DNA from: Mya arenaria
Taxonomy: Eukaryota > Mollusca > Bivalvia > Myida > Myidae
NCBI RefSeq assembly: GCF_026914265.1
Contig: NC_069133.1
Location: 6,383,985 to 6,447,984 of the forward strand
Length of the DNA: 64,000 nt
Direction of reading: 5' to 3'
The position numbers were made by a program, and so were the translations under genes. This document shows, one piece after another, positions 33,543-45,879 of the stretch (its first letter is position 1; each line of letters begins with the position of its first letter). Below the pieces are notes generated by a model. It saw only the letters and a program-made list of their open reading frames with translations, searched no databases and was not told where the DNA came from.

Positions 33543-35710
33543 TGTAACTCTGAGAAAGTTGTTCTTTAATTTCATAAAATAACACAAATATAAAGGTGAT
33601 TTGTATTTGCAATTCACAATAGAGAAAAGTAGCGGATTTGAAAGTGGGCACAAACCGAACTTTTTAAGGAATATTATAATACGTTATATTTGTTGTTTTC
33701 AACGAGTAATTATTAAAATTCCATAGAATGTTTGTTTCTTTTATACTAATTTCTGGAGTTTTATTGGTATTTTAAATTATTTTCAAATTACATGTGTACC
33801 CTTTTTTCTGAAAAGAGTGTTGTAACGCCGCTACCCATTGGACTCCCCTCACACAGTTTTGACTGTTGACGTGTATACTCTGTAATTTTTGGCTTGTTGA
33901 GAAATAGCTCCTCTCAGAGATTTTCTTATTGATCATCATCTACTCGTGCTTTAGTGCAATATTTTAATAGTTGAACAAATAAAAGATATTCCTAAAGTAA
34001 TATAGCGTAACCCGCTCGTTTGCCTATTGCCTATCCCAGTGATGGTAAAGAAATTAAAAAGTATGAACCAGAATTTAAAAAATGAAAACAGAAGAAAACA
34101 GAGAGTCTCAAAGAGAGATACAGATGTGATGAAAAAAATAAGAACAAGTGGTACTTAGTCACAAAGAAGATATTGAAAATATGTGATTGCACATTAGAAA
34201 ATGCCCATCTTATTTACAGTATTGTCTAATTACGATAAAGAAAAATGGACAAAAAAATACAAAACGTTAAATAAATCTTGGTAAAGAATTAAAAATTACT
34301 CTCAAAGTGTTGCTTGGTAAAGAAAAAGGTCAATCAGAAACTATTACATGTGCAAATGTAAAACCAATAAAAGAAGTTGATAATGTGCAAATGATTAATT
34401 TTCACCATAGCTATTGAAAGCATGAAGAAAATTAATAAAATGGCTAAAAGGTCTTTTTCAACAAAGTTATATAAAGCTACTAGTTTTGGACATTACGGCT
34501 GTTAATCGATATACATTCCTCAACTACTTAACCATAATAAATGAATTGCTAAAACAACGTCAATATTACAAAATGTGTTATTCAAAATTATCCTAGCATA
34601 TGTTTAAAAAGTTTAACACAACTCTCTGGAATGGAACCACTAAAAAGAAGTAAACTTAATCTGATATTCTTATTAAAAGTGGATGCAGAACGAACTTGTA
34701 CAATAATCGTTTTTGGCTGACTCAGAGTGATTTGGCATGTGACTTCAATTTCTTCAAATATTTTACATTTTCAAATCATTTGGAAGAAAAAATTAGCGAA
34801 TACATGTCGCTTTTATTGTTAATAATGTTTTCTTTATTTGTTCCCAGTTAAAGTACAATGATGTTTTTTATTATGAAACTCTATGATCATACAGTTTTAA
34901 ACATTTTATTTTATAAGGCAGACTGTGTGGGATATTTATAGTTTCTTACAATGACTGCATCGTACCTTTGAAAAGTTTTTGCATTAGTTGCTCTGAATTG
35001 TTTCCCTCCGTCTGCAGATAGAGTTGGGATCTCTAATCATAGAAGTACTTGGGGTTTACCTTTACGTTTATTATTATTTGTTTTATTGATAAATTTCCTC
35101 AAGTTAATGCATACTTTAATAAGATTTACCTTTTGAGTTTTATCTTTATTAAGGATTGTTGGGGTAAGAGTGCACATAAACTGGTTTAAACCCCCAGTAA
35201 ATTTACATTTTACTGACCGTTCCAAGGCGGTACCTAACAATTCTTGAAAAACATACCTATTTTTTGTATATATATAGTATGTTTGCACTGTGCTGTTTGT
35301 GGAGTTTTGTGCTGTTCTTCTATGTTTCTTGTCTGTGATTTTGTGTTCTATGTCTTTGGCGTTTGCCCAGTGCCACTAAACTGGGTTTATGTTTAAACCT
35401 TTTTGCTACTGAGCTTGTTTCTGTAGCCTTTTGCATAAATAATGAATTATTTGACATTCTATAATTAATTGTATGATTGATTGCTGTATTAAATAATAGT
35501 TTGCATGTGATTATTGCGGTAATTGATAATGAGAAAAAAGGTAACATAATTATTAAATACGTATTTTCAAAACAATTCTGGTAGTTCTTGAAGACCGAAA
35601 TTGTCGGGTTTTTTTAAAAAAAATGAACAAAAAATTGAGATTAGACAATTATAAAGCAATGTTCTCATTGCTTTATAAAAACGAGTCTTAAAATGAAATA
35701 AATACTATGG

Positions 35711-36007
35711 CTCAGGCAATCAATTCAATGATGGATGAATATGACGCCATATGTGAACAACATGACCATTGTGATGGTGAAATGGCGAATATGATAACTA
35801 AAGGTTGTCTTTTATTTAGTTGTCTCGGTATAAACTAGGTCTGTGACAAAACGGTAACAATACCAAAACAGTAGCGAATGATTTACAAACCAATTAAAAG
35901 AAGATTTCGGAGAAGACGTGTTTTCTTCTATTGATATTGATTACATATATTCAGGAGAGTTGGCTGACATGCAAGGCATTTCTACATCGAAACCATATAA
36001 CAAATAA
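35711..36007 (+). pseudogene. Possible degenerate coding fragment, unknown
   Basis: Two short open segments have protein-like composition: 35,711-35,838 (MAQAINSMMDEYDAICEQHD, acidic, Cys-containing) and, in another frame, 35,882-36,007 (with QLKEDFGEDVFSSIDIDYI). They could be one old exon split by a frameshift and stops. I do not recognise the family, and chance remains possible. Confidence 0.25.
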
Positions 36008-36530
36008 GATGTAATTTTACTCCCAAATAATAAGATTGAACACAAATTATAATATTGTTTTACATTTAAAAACATGTTAAATAAAACAATGGCTATTGAA
36101 GGATTACCAAGTTTATTTGAAAGAAATGAGCATACATTACGGTATTTCTACCTTATGAAACTATAGTATACCACAGTCAATCATTCAGCATTCACCAAGC
36201 TTTCTGCTATTAAGACATGTTTTCAACTTTATCAGTAATAAATACTTTTCATACATGCATTTATTTAGTAAGTAGTTAAAGTTTTATCTTTCAAAATTGA
36301 TGTTTGTTATACATGTGTAGGTATTGATTTTGAATATGAGTGTCACTTTAATAATAATTGGCACAGTTAAAATGCTTGGGTTAATACCATTCAAAGATAA
36401 AACAAGTATATCTAAAACTGTTAAAATCGTGTATTTTAAAAATGGCTTTCCTTCAGTTATATTAATATGTACATGCCAGTACCCAATCTTCGTGCATCTC
36501 AATAAGTCCTTCTAGTTGTTACAGTCACTA

Positions 36531-38865
36531 GAAGTAGGTCAATGAGCATGTTTACCAAAATAGTGGGTCCTAGGCGTTGGGCGTCAATTTCTTTAAACTG
36601 ATACCAAGATGGAAGTAATTGGGCAGTGTTCGGTCATAGCCAAGGTTGCCCACGACATTCCAGTACCCGGTCTTGGTGTGTCGTAACGCCTAATTCTAGT
36701 CGTACTAGCCACCCAATCTAGTTAAAGGTGCTTGTTTTAACAGAAAAGAGTGTCCCAGAACGTTGTGTCAATTTTGGTAAAGTGACCCCAAGATTGAAAT
36801 TATTGGTCGATACTAGGTGATAGCCATAATATATATCCTCTACATACAATAACCCGTTCTTAGATGGTTATATCGCCCCTGGTCTTGCTAGCAATCCAAA
36901 GTAAGTCAATGAGCTCCTTTCACCCTATAACCTGGTCCCAAGACATTCAGGGTCATTTTTGTTGAAGCTGTCCTCAAGTAGGAAGTTGTTGGGCGGTTCT
37001 AGGTGAAAGCCTTTGATGTCCCCTACAAGCCAGTACCCGGTCCTTCTTGTCGTACCAGGGTCAATTTTGGTCATGTGACCCAAAAATAGAGGTTGTTTGT
37101 CGATGCATGTTGATAGCCATAAATATCCTCTACATGCCAGTATCATTATCTTAACTACCACCCAAAGTAGGTCAATGAGCTTTTGTTACATAAAAGGGAG
37201 TCCCAAGAGGTTGGGACTAATTTTCGTCAGGCTGTCCCAAGATTTAAGTTATTAGGCAGTGCTAAGCGATAATCATAGATGTCCCCTACCTTCCAGCACC
37301 TGGTCTTAGAGCGTCACCTAGCCTAATTCTGGTCGTAAAAGCAACCCAAATTAGTTCGGTGTGCTTGATAAACCCAAATATATTTTTGGTGAAGCTTTCC
37401 CAAGATTAAGGCTATTGGGCGGTGATAAGCGAAAGCCATGGATGACCCCCACCTCCCAGTACTCTACCTCAGGGCGTCATATCGCCCTGGTTGGTTGTTC
37501 CAGAAACCAAGCGTAGGTCAATGGGTGTGCATGTTTCACCCAAATACGCCCAGACGTTTGAGGTCAATTTAGTCAAGCTGACCCCAAGATGGAAGTTATA
37601 AGGCGATGCTAAGTGGATGCTAGGTGACACCTGGTTGTCTCTTCAATGTCAATATCCGGTATAGGGGCGTCACATTGCCTCCTTTTAGCCGTACCTCACA
37701 CCCAAATTAGTTTATTTCGCTTTTTTACCCAAAACGAGGTTTCGTTGGGGTCGATTTGGTCAAGCTGACCTTAAGATGGAAGTTATTTTGCGGTTGTTGC
37801 TGATTACCCTGGATGTATCCTACATGATAATATCCTGTTAAAGGTCGTCACATAGCCACTTTCTTGTCGTACCACCAGCCAAATGTAGTTAACATTTCTC
37901 GTTTTTACCCAAAAGAGGGTCCCAAGACGTTCGGGGTAAATTTTAGTCAATCTGACCCCTGGATGGAAGATATTGGCTGGTGCTAGGTGATAGCTGAGGA
38001 TGTCCTCTAGATGCAAATGCCTGGTCTTAGGGCGTCACATCGCCTCATAATGGTATGACATGCCACCAAATACAGGTTTAATATGCCTGTTTCACCCAAA
38101 TACTAGGTCCCCGGACGTTGGAGGACAAATTTGGTCACTCTACCCCAAGATTGAAGTTATTGGGTGGTGCAAGGTGATTTACCTGGATGACCACTACATG
38201 ACATTATCCGGTCTTAGAGTGTCACATCGCCTCCTTCTGGTCGTACCAGCAACCCAAATTAGATCTGTGTGCTCGTTTTAACCAAATATGAGTTTCCCAT
38301 ACGTTCGAGTCAATTTTGAGTCAAAGCTGAGCCCTAGGTGGAATTATTGGGCAGTGCTACGTAATAACATATGGTGTTCATGTTATACCACTCACCGGTC
38401 TTAGGGCGTCACATCGCCTACTTCTGGTCGTACCATCCACACAAAGTAGTTCACTGTGTTTGTTTTACCCATAAAGGTCCCGTTAAAGACGTTGAAGTTA
38501 TTGGGCGTTGCTAAGTTATATTCCTGAATGTCCAATACATTCTAAAACCTGGTCTAAGGGCATTACATGGCCTCCTTCTGGTCGTACCAGCCACACAAAA
38601 GAAGGTCAACCAAGATAGATGGTCCCAAGAAGTTGGGGGTCAATTTTGGCCAAGCTGGTCCGAGATGGAAGTCCGTTGGTGGTACATGTACCAGGAGATA
38701 ACCCTAAATGTTCTAAGATGCCAGTCCCCGGTCTTATGGAATCGCATTACCTCCTTCTGGTCGTACCAGCCACACCAAAGTAGGGCAGTATGCCTGTTCC
38801 ATCCAAACAGGGGGTCCCAAGGAGTTGGGTGTGGCATCTTATTGTCGAACTGACAACCCAATTTC
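36531..38865 (+). repeat. Degenerate satellite, about 185 bp period, about 12 units
   Basis: A GGTCTTAGGGCGTCACATCGCC-like block recurs near 36,671, 36,856, 37,039, 37,302, 37,462, 37,660, 37,840, 38,022, 38,211, 38,397, 38,552 and 38,729. It is followed by GGTCGTACCAGCCACCCAAA, GGTCCCAAGACGTTGGG and AAGTTATTGGGCGGTGCTA blocks. Units are strongly diverged, so the array is old. Short ORFs on both strands are products of the repeat. Confidence 0.9.
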
Positions 38866-40060
38866 CTTTCTTCGTGAGCCATGCACTGACACCGTCTTTG
38901 AGAATACATATGATCTTACCGACTCCAGTAAACCCTTATGAAATGCGTATAGGGAATAGTCTTAAGTGTCTGCTGCGTATGTGTTCCCTGCCTTCTGACG
39001 TCTTTCAGACACGCGTAATCACCGTGGGGGAAATGCTGTCATCGTGGAATATCGCGGCGATATATTCCGCGGTAGCCAACTCGGTGGTGCGTGTCATCAC
39101 CACGTTCATCTGATGCCGAGTGTATACGACTTTCGAATACATGTGCACGGCATATCACCGCGATGCGGCTAACTGCGATATGCACGTATTTTGACAGGTA
39201 AATGTGGTACAAACAGAGTATTGTACATTTAAATTGAACCGTGATTGCAGAATGGATTTCACTCAATTGCGAAGGTAAGCAATCGCATCGCTCTTTTGCA
39301 AATACTTAATACACAACCAGCACTTAAATAATAGTTAAACGATTGAAGAACGTGCGCAGTTTTATTAAAAATTGCATTTATTCACAATCACACAAGTTCT
39401 ACGTGGGCATTCTAAATTTAGATTTTATTTGCGAATAAGGTGGCAATAGTTTAAATAATTCTACAGTTGCAAGCATTATTTGCAAGAAACAAAATACGTT
39501 TTGAGTACGAACAAATGAACGCAGATAATCTAAGTCAAGTAAAGTATAAACGTAGGCTTCTCAACAAAATATATGTATACTTTTCATATTATAAAGTATA
39601 TTTAAATAATGTATACATACTTAAAACAGAACTATTATTTAACGAACCGAACCAATCTTATTTAAAGGTCTCTACCACTCAACATTTAACTTTTTACAAA
39701 CATACATAATGATATTTATTGACAACATGATCGAATATATAATTGAAACCATCATTATCTTATACTTTCTTGACATTGGATTCACAGTTCCTTTACCTCA
39801 ACTACAATCAGCTAAAGCTGGTTCATACACAGTTGCTAAAAATATTAGTATGTATTACTTTAATCCAATGTTTCATAATTTATATATATAAATATATTAA
39901 CATATAACGGATATCTTCCGAGTTCACCATAAAGTCAGGCATTAGAAGTATTTGGATTTACCACAATATTTTACAATATTTAAGGTGTATTCGCTTGATT
40001 TCTTTGGATTTGGAACTTCCCCATATTTCACATGCACAGTTCAAAACAGATAAAACGAAT
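38866..40060. other. Unique sequence, no gene claimed
   Basis: 38,866-39,250 has more G+C than its surroundings and open frames on both strands (for example 38,790-39,113 on + and 39,039-39,266 on -) without a recognised domain. From 39,270 the sequence is AT-rich with short ORFs only. Confidence 0.35.
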
Positions 40061-40063
40061 GCA

Positions 40064-40860
40064 TCAAAGGGAAAAGTTCCCAGTATAATTAAATACATTC
40101 CTGAGATAAAAATCATTCACTCCGTCGATGGCATCCCCATTATAGGTCCAATGTTCAGTGGCTAAAAGTCCACTACGTTTACGAAACACCACAATTTCAG
40201 TTTGAGAAGTATTTACTTTAAGACCGCATGTATTACAATAATCGTCCGAAGTATCTAAATGTTCGGAAGGCGTTTTTCCTACAATAGCCATATAGTACTA
40301 TATCATTAATAGTAAACCTGAATCAACATTATTTTGTAGATGTAACTCAAGATCTTCGACAAAGAGATAAAAAAAGAGTTGAAATTAACTCCAATGCTTT
40401 AAACCAATATTCAGAATAGTCAAAACATGTTTTTACACACAATTTGATTTTTTGGTACACAAATACTTCGAAGTAGTTACCCGTGGATACCACATTTATA
40501 CATTTTCATCCATAAGGCATTTCTATAAACAGAATCAAACTATATCATCATATCTACTAATATAGCATACAATCGATTTTTTATCATTTCACTAATTTTT
40601 ACCTAATGCATATATGAATGACTACCCTCTTTATGCAATGGGATGATAATACCTTTCACCCATTTATCGGGATATAAGCCCGAGTTCGAAATAAAGTTGA
40701 ATATATCACATAAATGCGTTGATAAGTTACCTATACTTTCGATAAGATGTTTATTTGGTAAACAATCACTAACATGTGCCTTTCAATTTTAAGACAATAA
40801 GCAGCCTTTACACTTTCATTAACATTGATAGGTCGATCAAGTTCTGGAATCTTGTTTGAT
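40064..40860 (-). pseudogene. Non-LTR reverse-transcriptase remnant, minus strand
   Basis: Reading from 40,860 down: PELDRPINVNESVKAAYCLK (start of the fingers), LSTHLCDIFNFISNSGLYPD, WVKGIIIPLHKEGSH, a VYRNALWMKMYKCG segment, then LFVEDLELHLQNNVDSG and, from 40,291, MAIVGKTPSEH and DYCNTCGLKVNTSQTEIVVF, then HWTYNGDAIDGVNDF and VFNYTGN. This is the order of motifs in CR1-like LINE reverse transcriptases. The YADD motif before MAIVG is destroyed, and several stops, shifts and at least one internal deletion are present. Confidence 0.8.
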
Positions 40861-40999
40861 TTACTTTTCTATTTCAGACATTATGCGTTTGTAAAGGGCA
40901 CTTTTCTTTTGTACGTGCAATTTTCTTATACATGTAGTAAATCTTGCGATCACATACATAATTATAATTACATCTGTTGTATCGACAACACTGCGTACT

Positions 41000-42270
41000 G
41001 TATCAGTTAAATGGTTCGATGAATCGTTCAGACTGTTTTGTGCAATTATCTTAAGTATTCACAATAATATTAAAATGTGATCATTTGGATACAAGGCCAG
41101 ACCGAAATTGATTTCTATACATATCAAAATTTCCACTGATAACGTACTTCAAAATAACTATCATAATTTGATGGGGCATTATTGCAAATCAACGAAAAGT
41201 GTTAATGTGTATGGAATCGTTTGTATTGCGTACTCTACTATTTTATTTCACCCCATAGAAACACAGAGCCAATAGGTAGGACCAATATTTCACCAGAAGA
41301 TGACTCGGTTGATCACTTTGATAATGCGCCAGGTTCTATAGGAAAATGAAATACATGCTTTGTTATTTCAATTTTTATAGATGACATATATACGTATCAT
41401 TTCGTTTGAAAACAAACTTTAAAGGTCTGATGAAAGAAGAACTGACAATGCACCCTGGCACCGCCAGTCACAGCAGCGGTCCAAATAATGGCCACATTGT
41501 CGGAATGTAGCTAAGTGGGATGTAATTACTGATATGTCACAGAAAGGGACCAATATCTTATCAGAAGCTGACTAGGTTAACTACATTGATCATGAAAAAA
41601 CATGATATGAATAAGTGTTACGGAACATCACATATATTAATTTACAAATATATCATAAGATTTATTTTGTTTGTGAACAAACATTTTAACTACATTCATT
41701 GTTAGAAATAGCTTGATTTACAGGTATTGAAAAACGAAATGGTGTTTTTAGGTATTTACATTCCATCACATATTTACATAATGATTGTTTTATTTCAGGT
41801 TAGGCCTTGGAGTAGGATTAAATTTTAAATGGTCCCAGGTGAGGCTATATATAAAAGTGTGTATTTTTCTCATATGAAAATAAATCGTCCGAATGCAATA
41901 CTTATTCGTTGGTCTTATACCTTAGAAACCGATCACCTCATATCTTTTTTCAATGATTTTAGCATAAGCATATAATAAATTCGTTGGGTCACCATCATCC
42001 TCCTTCCTCCAGCTTCCCCAACCATCCTAAGCACCCTCACTCTGGATATGCCCTCTTCACTCACAATATAGTATGAACCCCAGCCTCCCCGGTTATCCGG
42101 TAATTCAACCGACCCAGTGCAAACAGAGTAAGGTGACCCAACGTAAAAGTAAGCATATACAAATGTTCAACTTGTGGCTGTTAATTTACTAGATCGATAT
42201 AGTTTTTCTACATAAAAGAAAGTACAAAGAATGTAGATTAATGTAGTACTTTTATTTTGTAAAGAACTGG
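41000..42270. other. Intergenic, one imperfect direct repeat
   Basis: No gene. GGACCAATATTTCACCAGAAG (41,279) and GGACCAATATCTTATCAGAAG (41,549), each followed by a similar 25 bp, form an approximately 270 bp-spaced direct repeat. Short pyrimidine-rich stretch near 42,000-42,060. Confidence 0.4.
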
Positions 42271-42279
42271 ACAGTAATA

Positions 42280-42775
42280 GAACATGTCCTTATACATTGG
42301 TTACATTGGTTATTGAGATTTGAAATTACGTAGTTGCACGCAAATCTTTAACCAGAGTTTCTGAGTAAAAAACAAAGGGCCATACTTTGCATTAAATGCA
42401 TGATAGATTTATCCAACTTGCTTATTGCAGCTGGTGTGCTGCTTAGGAAACCTTGTATAAAGCTTCAACATTAAACATTCAGTGGTTACTGAGATATGAA
42501 CTTTATTGTAGTTCTACGAAAATGTTAACCATCAATTCTATGTCCAAATATATAGGGCCATAATTTGTATTGAATGCAAGATAGAGTTATCTAATTTGCC
42601 TATTTAAGTAGGTGTGATGGTTTGGAAGCCTTGTAAAAAGGGTTAATATTATACATCAAGTACTTGCTAAGATAAAATGCCATCAGTACTTGCACGCAAA
42701 ACCTTAAGCAAGGCGTGACGTCGACGCCGGCGCCAGAGTGAGTATTTTAGCTCTCCTTATTCTTCGATTAGTCAA
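42280..42775 (+). mobile_element. Pearl/Helentron-like element 2
   Basis: About two and a half diverged units of about 170 bp (AGGGCCATA, GATAGATTTATCCAACTTGC, GGAAACCTTGTA, GTGGTTACTGAGATATGAA), then a G+C-rich end with GACGTCGACGCCGGCGCC and a short hairpin region around CTCTCCTTATTCTTCG. This resembles the 3' end of molluscan tandem-core Helitron-like elements; that assignment is inferred. Confidence 0.55.
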
Positions 42776-42954
42776 GCTTAAAAAATATAAACACAGTCGT
42801 TTTATACATGTTGTTTCTATTACAAAAAACAACAACAACAAGTTAGCAGAACATCCAATTTGTTAAACACAACATACTTATTGTAGAACCCATTCATTAT
42901 TATCTTTTCCTACATGAGATATCCTGGCATTTAATCATATATGGGATATACAGG

Positions 42955-43105
42955 CTAAATATGTTGTACCAGGCTACAGGCTACATAGGCTGCACGCTGC
43001 AGCCTGTTTACTACAAAGGCTAAATCGGCTACATAGGCTGCACTTTGCAGCCTGTTTACTACACAGGCTACACAGGCTACATCGGCTACATAGGCTAACT
43101 TCACA
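42955..43105 (-). repeat. GTAGCC minisatellite, inverted relative to 14.7 and 29.1 kb
   Basis: The reverse complement contains GTGAAGTTAGCCTATGTAGC, TAGCCGATGTAGCC and a TAGTAAACAGGCTGCA block, matching the arrays at 14,691-14,825 and 29,142-29,220. Confidence 0.9.
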
Positions 43106-43174
43106 GACATTATACACTGCGCTAACTGGAAAACCAAGTCAAGTCAAATGAATCATGTAGATTTTACATCAAAA

Positions 43175-43790
43175 CTGTCAGTAACTAGGTAGCTGGCACA
43201 ATCTCCAACTTGGCCAAACATGTACTTGAGCTGTCAGTAGCTGGGGAGCTGGCACAATCTTCAACTTGGCCGATACATGTACTTGAGCTGTCAGTAGCTC
43301 GTTAGCTGGCACGATCTTCAACTTGGCCGAGACATGTACTTGAGCTGTCAGTAGCTTGGGAGCTGGCACAATCTCCAACTTGGCCGAAACATGTATTTGA
43401 GTGCCAGAAGCTCGAGAGCTGACACAAGCTCCAACTTGGCCGAGACATGTACTTGAGCTGGCATTAGCTGGGGAGATGGCACAATCTCCAACTTGGCCGA
43501 GACATGTACTTGACCTGGCAGTAGCTGGGGAGCTGGCACAATCTCCAACTTGGCCGAAACATGTACTTGAGCTGTCAGTAGCTGGGGAGATGACACAATC
43601 TCCAACTTGGCCGAGACATGTACTTGAGTGCCAGAAGCTCGAGAGCTGACACAAGCTCCAACTTGGCCGAGACATGTACTTGACCTGGCAGTAGCTCGGG
43701 AGCTGGCACAATCTCCAACTTGGCCGAAACATGTACTTGAGCTGTCAGTAGCTGGGGAGATGGCATAATCTTTAACTTGACCGATACATA
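43175..43790 (+). repeat. 57 bp minisatellite, about 11 homogeneous units
   Basis: TTGGCCGAGACATGTACTTG recurs about every 57 bp (43,211, 43,267, 43,324, 43,381, 43,437, 43,494, 43,551 and so on). Because 57 is a multiple of three, frames on both strands stay open (up to 184 codons), which explains the long ORFs. Confidence 0.95.
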
Positions 43791-44460
43791 AAGTGGGGCT
43801 TACTCAATCTCTAACTTGACCGAAGCATGCACTTGAATTGACACAATCTCGAACTTGACCGAAACATGCACTTGAATTGGCACAATCTCCAACTTGACCG
43901 AAACACGAACTTGAGCTGGCAGAAGCTCAGGAGCTTGCACAATCTCCAACTTGACCGAATCATGCACTTGAACTGGCACAATCTGCAATTGGCCGCAACA
44001 TGCACTGTAACTGACAACAGCTCTGACAAGAGCTGGCAAAATATCTAACTTAGTCGAAGCATGGACTGAAGCTTGCATAATCTCCAACTTGACCGAAACA
44101 TGCACTAGCGCTTGCATAATTTCCATTTTGACCGAAACATGCACTTCATCTGGCACAATATCCAACTTGGTAGAAGCATGAACTGGAACTGGGAATAGCT
44201 CAAGAGCTGGAAAAATCTCCAACTTGGTCGAAACATATATAGCTGGCACAATCTCTTACTTGACCTAAACATGCACTAGAGCCGGTTCAATCTGCAACTT
44301 GGACAAAGTATGTACTAGAGATGGAACGACCTCCAACTTGGCCGAAATATATACTTCAGCTGGCAATAGATCGGGAGCTGGCACAATATCCAACTTAGTC
44401 GTGCACAAGACCTGCCAGTAATCCTAAAGGGGGCACAATATCCAACTTGGCCAAAACATT
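43791..44460 (+). repeat. Degenerate continuation of the 57 bp minisatellite
   Basis: Units with CTCCAACTTGACCGAAACATG continue with deletions and substitutions. This is an older edge of the same array. Confidence 0.85.
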
Positions 44461-45450
44461 CGAATGACCCCATTGTTCAGAAAATTGTTAAAGTAAACAA
44501 AGGCATTTACGGCATCGTTGTTAATTTTAAAGACATTGTGAGCTATTTTGTAACATGCTCATATTTATATAAATTATTTAGATAAAACACGTGTACACAG
44601 GTTTTGAAATATGCTGCAGATCACAAATGTGCCTTTTTATTTCTGGAGTAATGAACACCGACATTAACAGCGTTATTAACACTAACAAAGCTCTAAACAA
44701 TCATCCCAATAGCATATTTATCAAAAACAACTTTGACGAAGAAATGGTGTTTTATGACATTACCAAAAAGTCAAAATATTGTTTCAAGGTACTCGCTCAT
44801 GTTCGTTTGTCTTTTAAAATGCACTTTTTTGTATGACGAAATAAAGAGTGGCAAATCATTAGGAGTAGGGATGCAAACGGATGGCAAAATTGTTATTCGA
44901 ATATTCGGTAATTCTTTCGATCGAATATTCGAATATTCGATAACCAAAATGAATGTATTATTCACTATAGTAATAGCCAGGGTCTTTTAACTCTTCTTTG
45001 TCGTAGCCGGTACACGCGACGGCCCAGCCTGTTTCCAAAATTGGCCGCTGAAATTGCCCATTTCCAGAAAAAAAATCAACAAAAAGCAATAGAATTTGAA
45101 CAAACAAAAACCAAAGATGATTTCAATTCCACTGCATTCATATTTGTAAACAAGATCCCGGTTGAGAGTCGTTATGCACCAACGTATAGGGTCGTTCTGT
45201 ACGAGCAGCCTTGTTCTGGGATTGACTTCTACTAGATATAACTATGGAAAACCCAAACCTACTCGGGAATTAGTTAAATAATAAAATCTATTTAGATATT
45301 TAGATTTCTATTTAGATAGTGTCCTAAAACTCTATTCTATACCAATACATTTCTAAGCACGAACGTTGTATCAAAACATGGATAACAGTGTAGTGTAAAT
45401 AACTAGCACATGTCATTCATATCATTACGGCGATTTGAGCAATATTGCAC
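44461..45450. other. Intergenic, AT-rich
   Basis: No gene. 44,895-44,945 contains repeated ATTCGAATATTCG palindromes, as found at the ends of some hAT-type elements, but no second terminus is seen. Confidence 0.35.
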
Positions 45451-45454
45451 AGCT

Positions 45455-45687
45455 TAAAGCTGCACTCTCACCGATGACAAAAAAAATATCCCGCAGATTT
45501 TTATATTAAGTTAAAAATTTGATGTTTTATGCATTTTTCTTAAACCGTTAGTAACTGAAATTATGAAAATCTACGATTTCATTTTTGTCAGCAATCTTAT
45601 ATCATTGGCTTGCAGATATTTACTGATAAAAATTCTCTTATCAGGACATTCTCTTAAGTTGGAAAAATGGTGAGAGTGCAGCTGTAA
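45455..45687. mobile_element. TTAA-flanked MITE, copy 9 (outside the duplication)
   Basis: It starts CTTAAAGCTGCACTCTCACC and ends GGTGAGAGTGCAGCTGTAA. It is about 230 bp, diverged and internally deleted relative to copies 1 and 3, and shows that the family is dispersed. Confidence 0.8.
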
Positions 45688-45879
45688 TTGGTTGCCATGA
45701 CACCACTTTGATGGCCGATTTCGATCGTAGATCCGTTATTGGAATGGCCATTAAAATTTCCCAAAAATTATTAAAACTTGTTTAATAGCCAGTTTTCTTG
45801 AATTTACGGGTACTGCTTATAATCCCGACGGCATGTCCCTAATTGACATATGACGCGTCTGGGAGTAGGATAAAATATT

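Larger units (their letters stand above)
32917..36530. other. Mostly unique AT-rich DNA, no convincing gene
   Basis: It contains a (CTGT)n microsatellite at 33,516-33,542, a T-rich stretch at 35,000-35,430 and possible coding debris at 35,711-36,007 (listed separately). ORFs of 63-83 codons here have AT-driven composition and no recognisable domain. Confidence 0.4.

Noticed and set aside
43178..43766. 184-codon and other ORFs through the 57 bp array
   Set aside because: The period is divisible by three, so openness in several frames is automatic.
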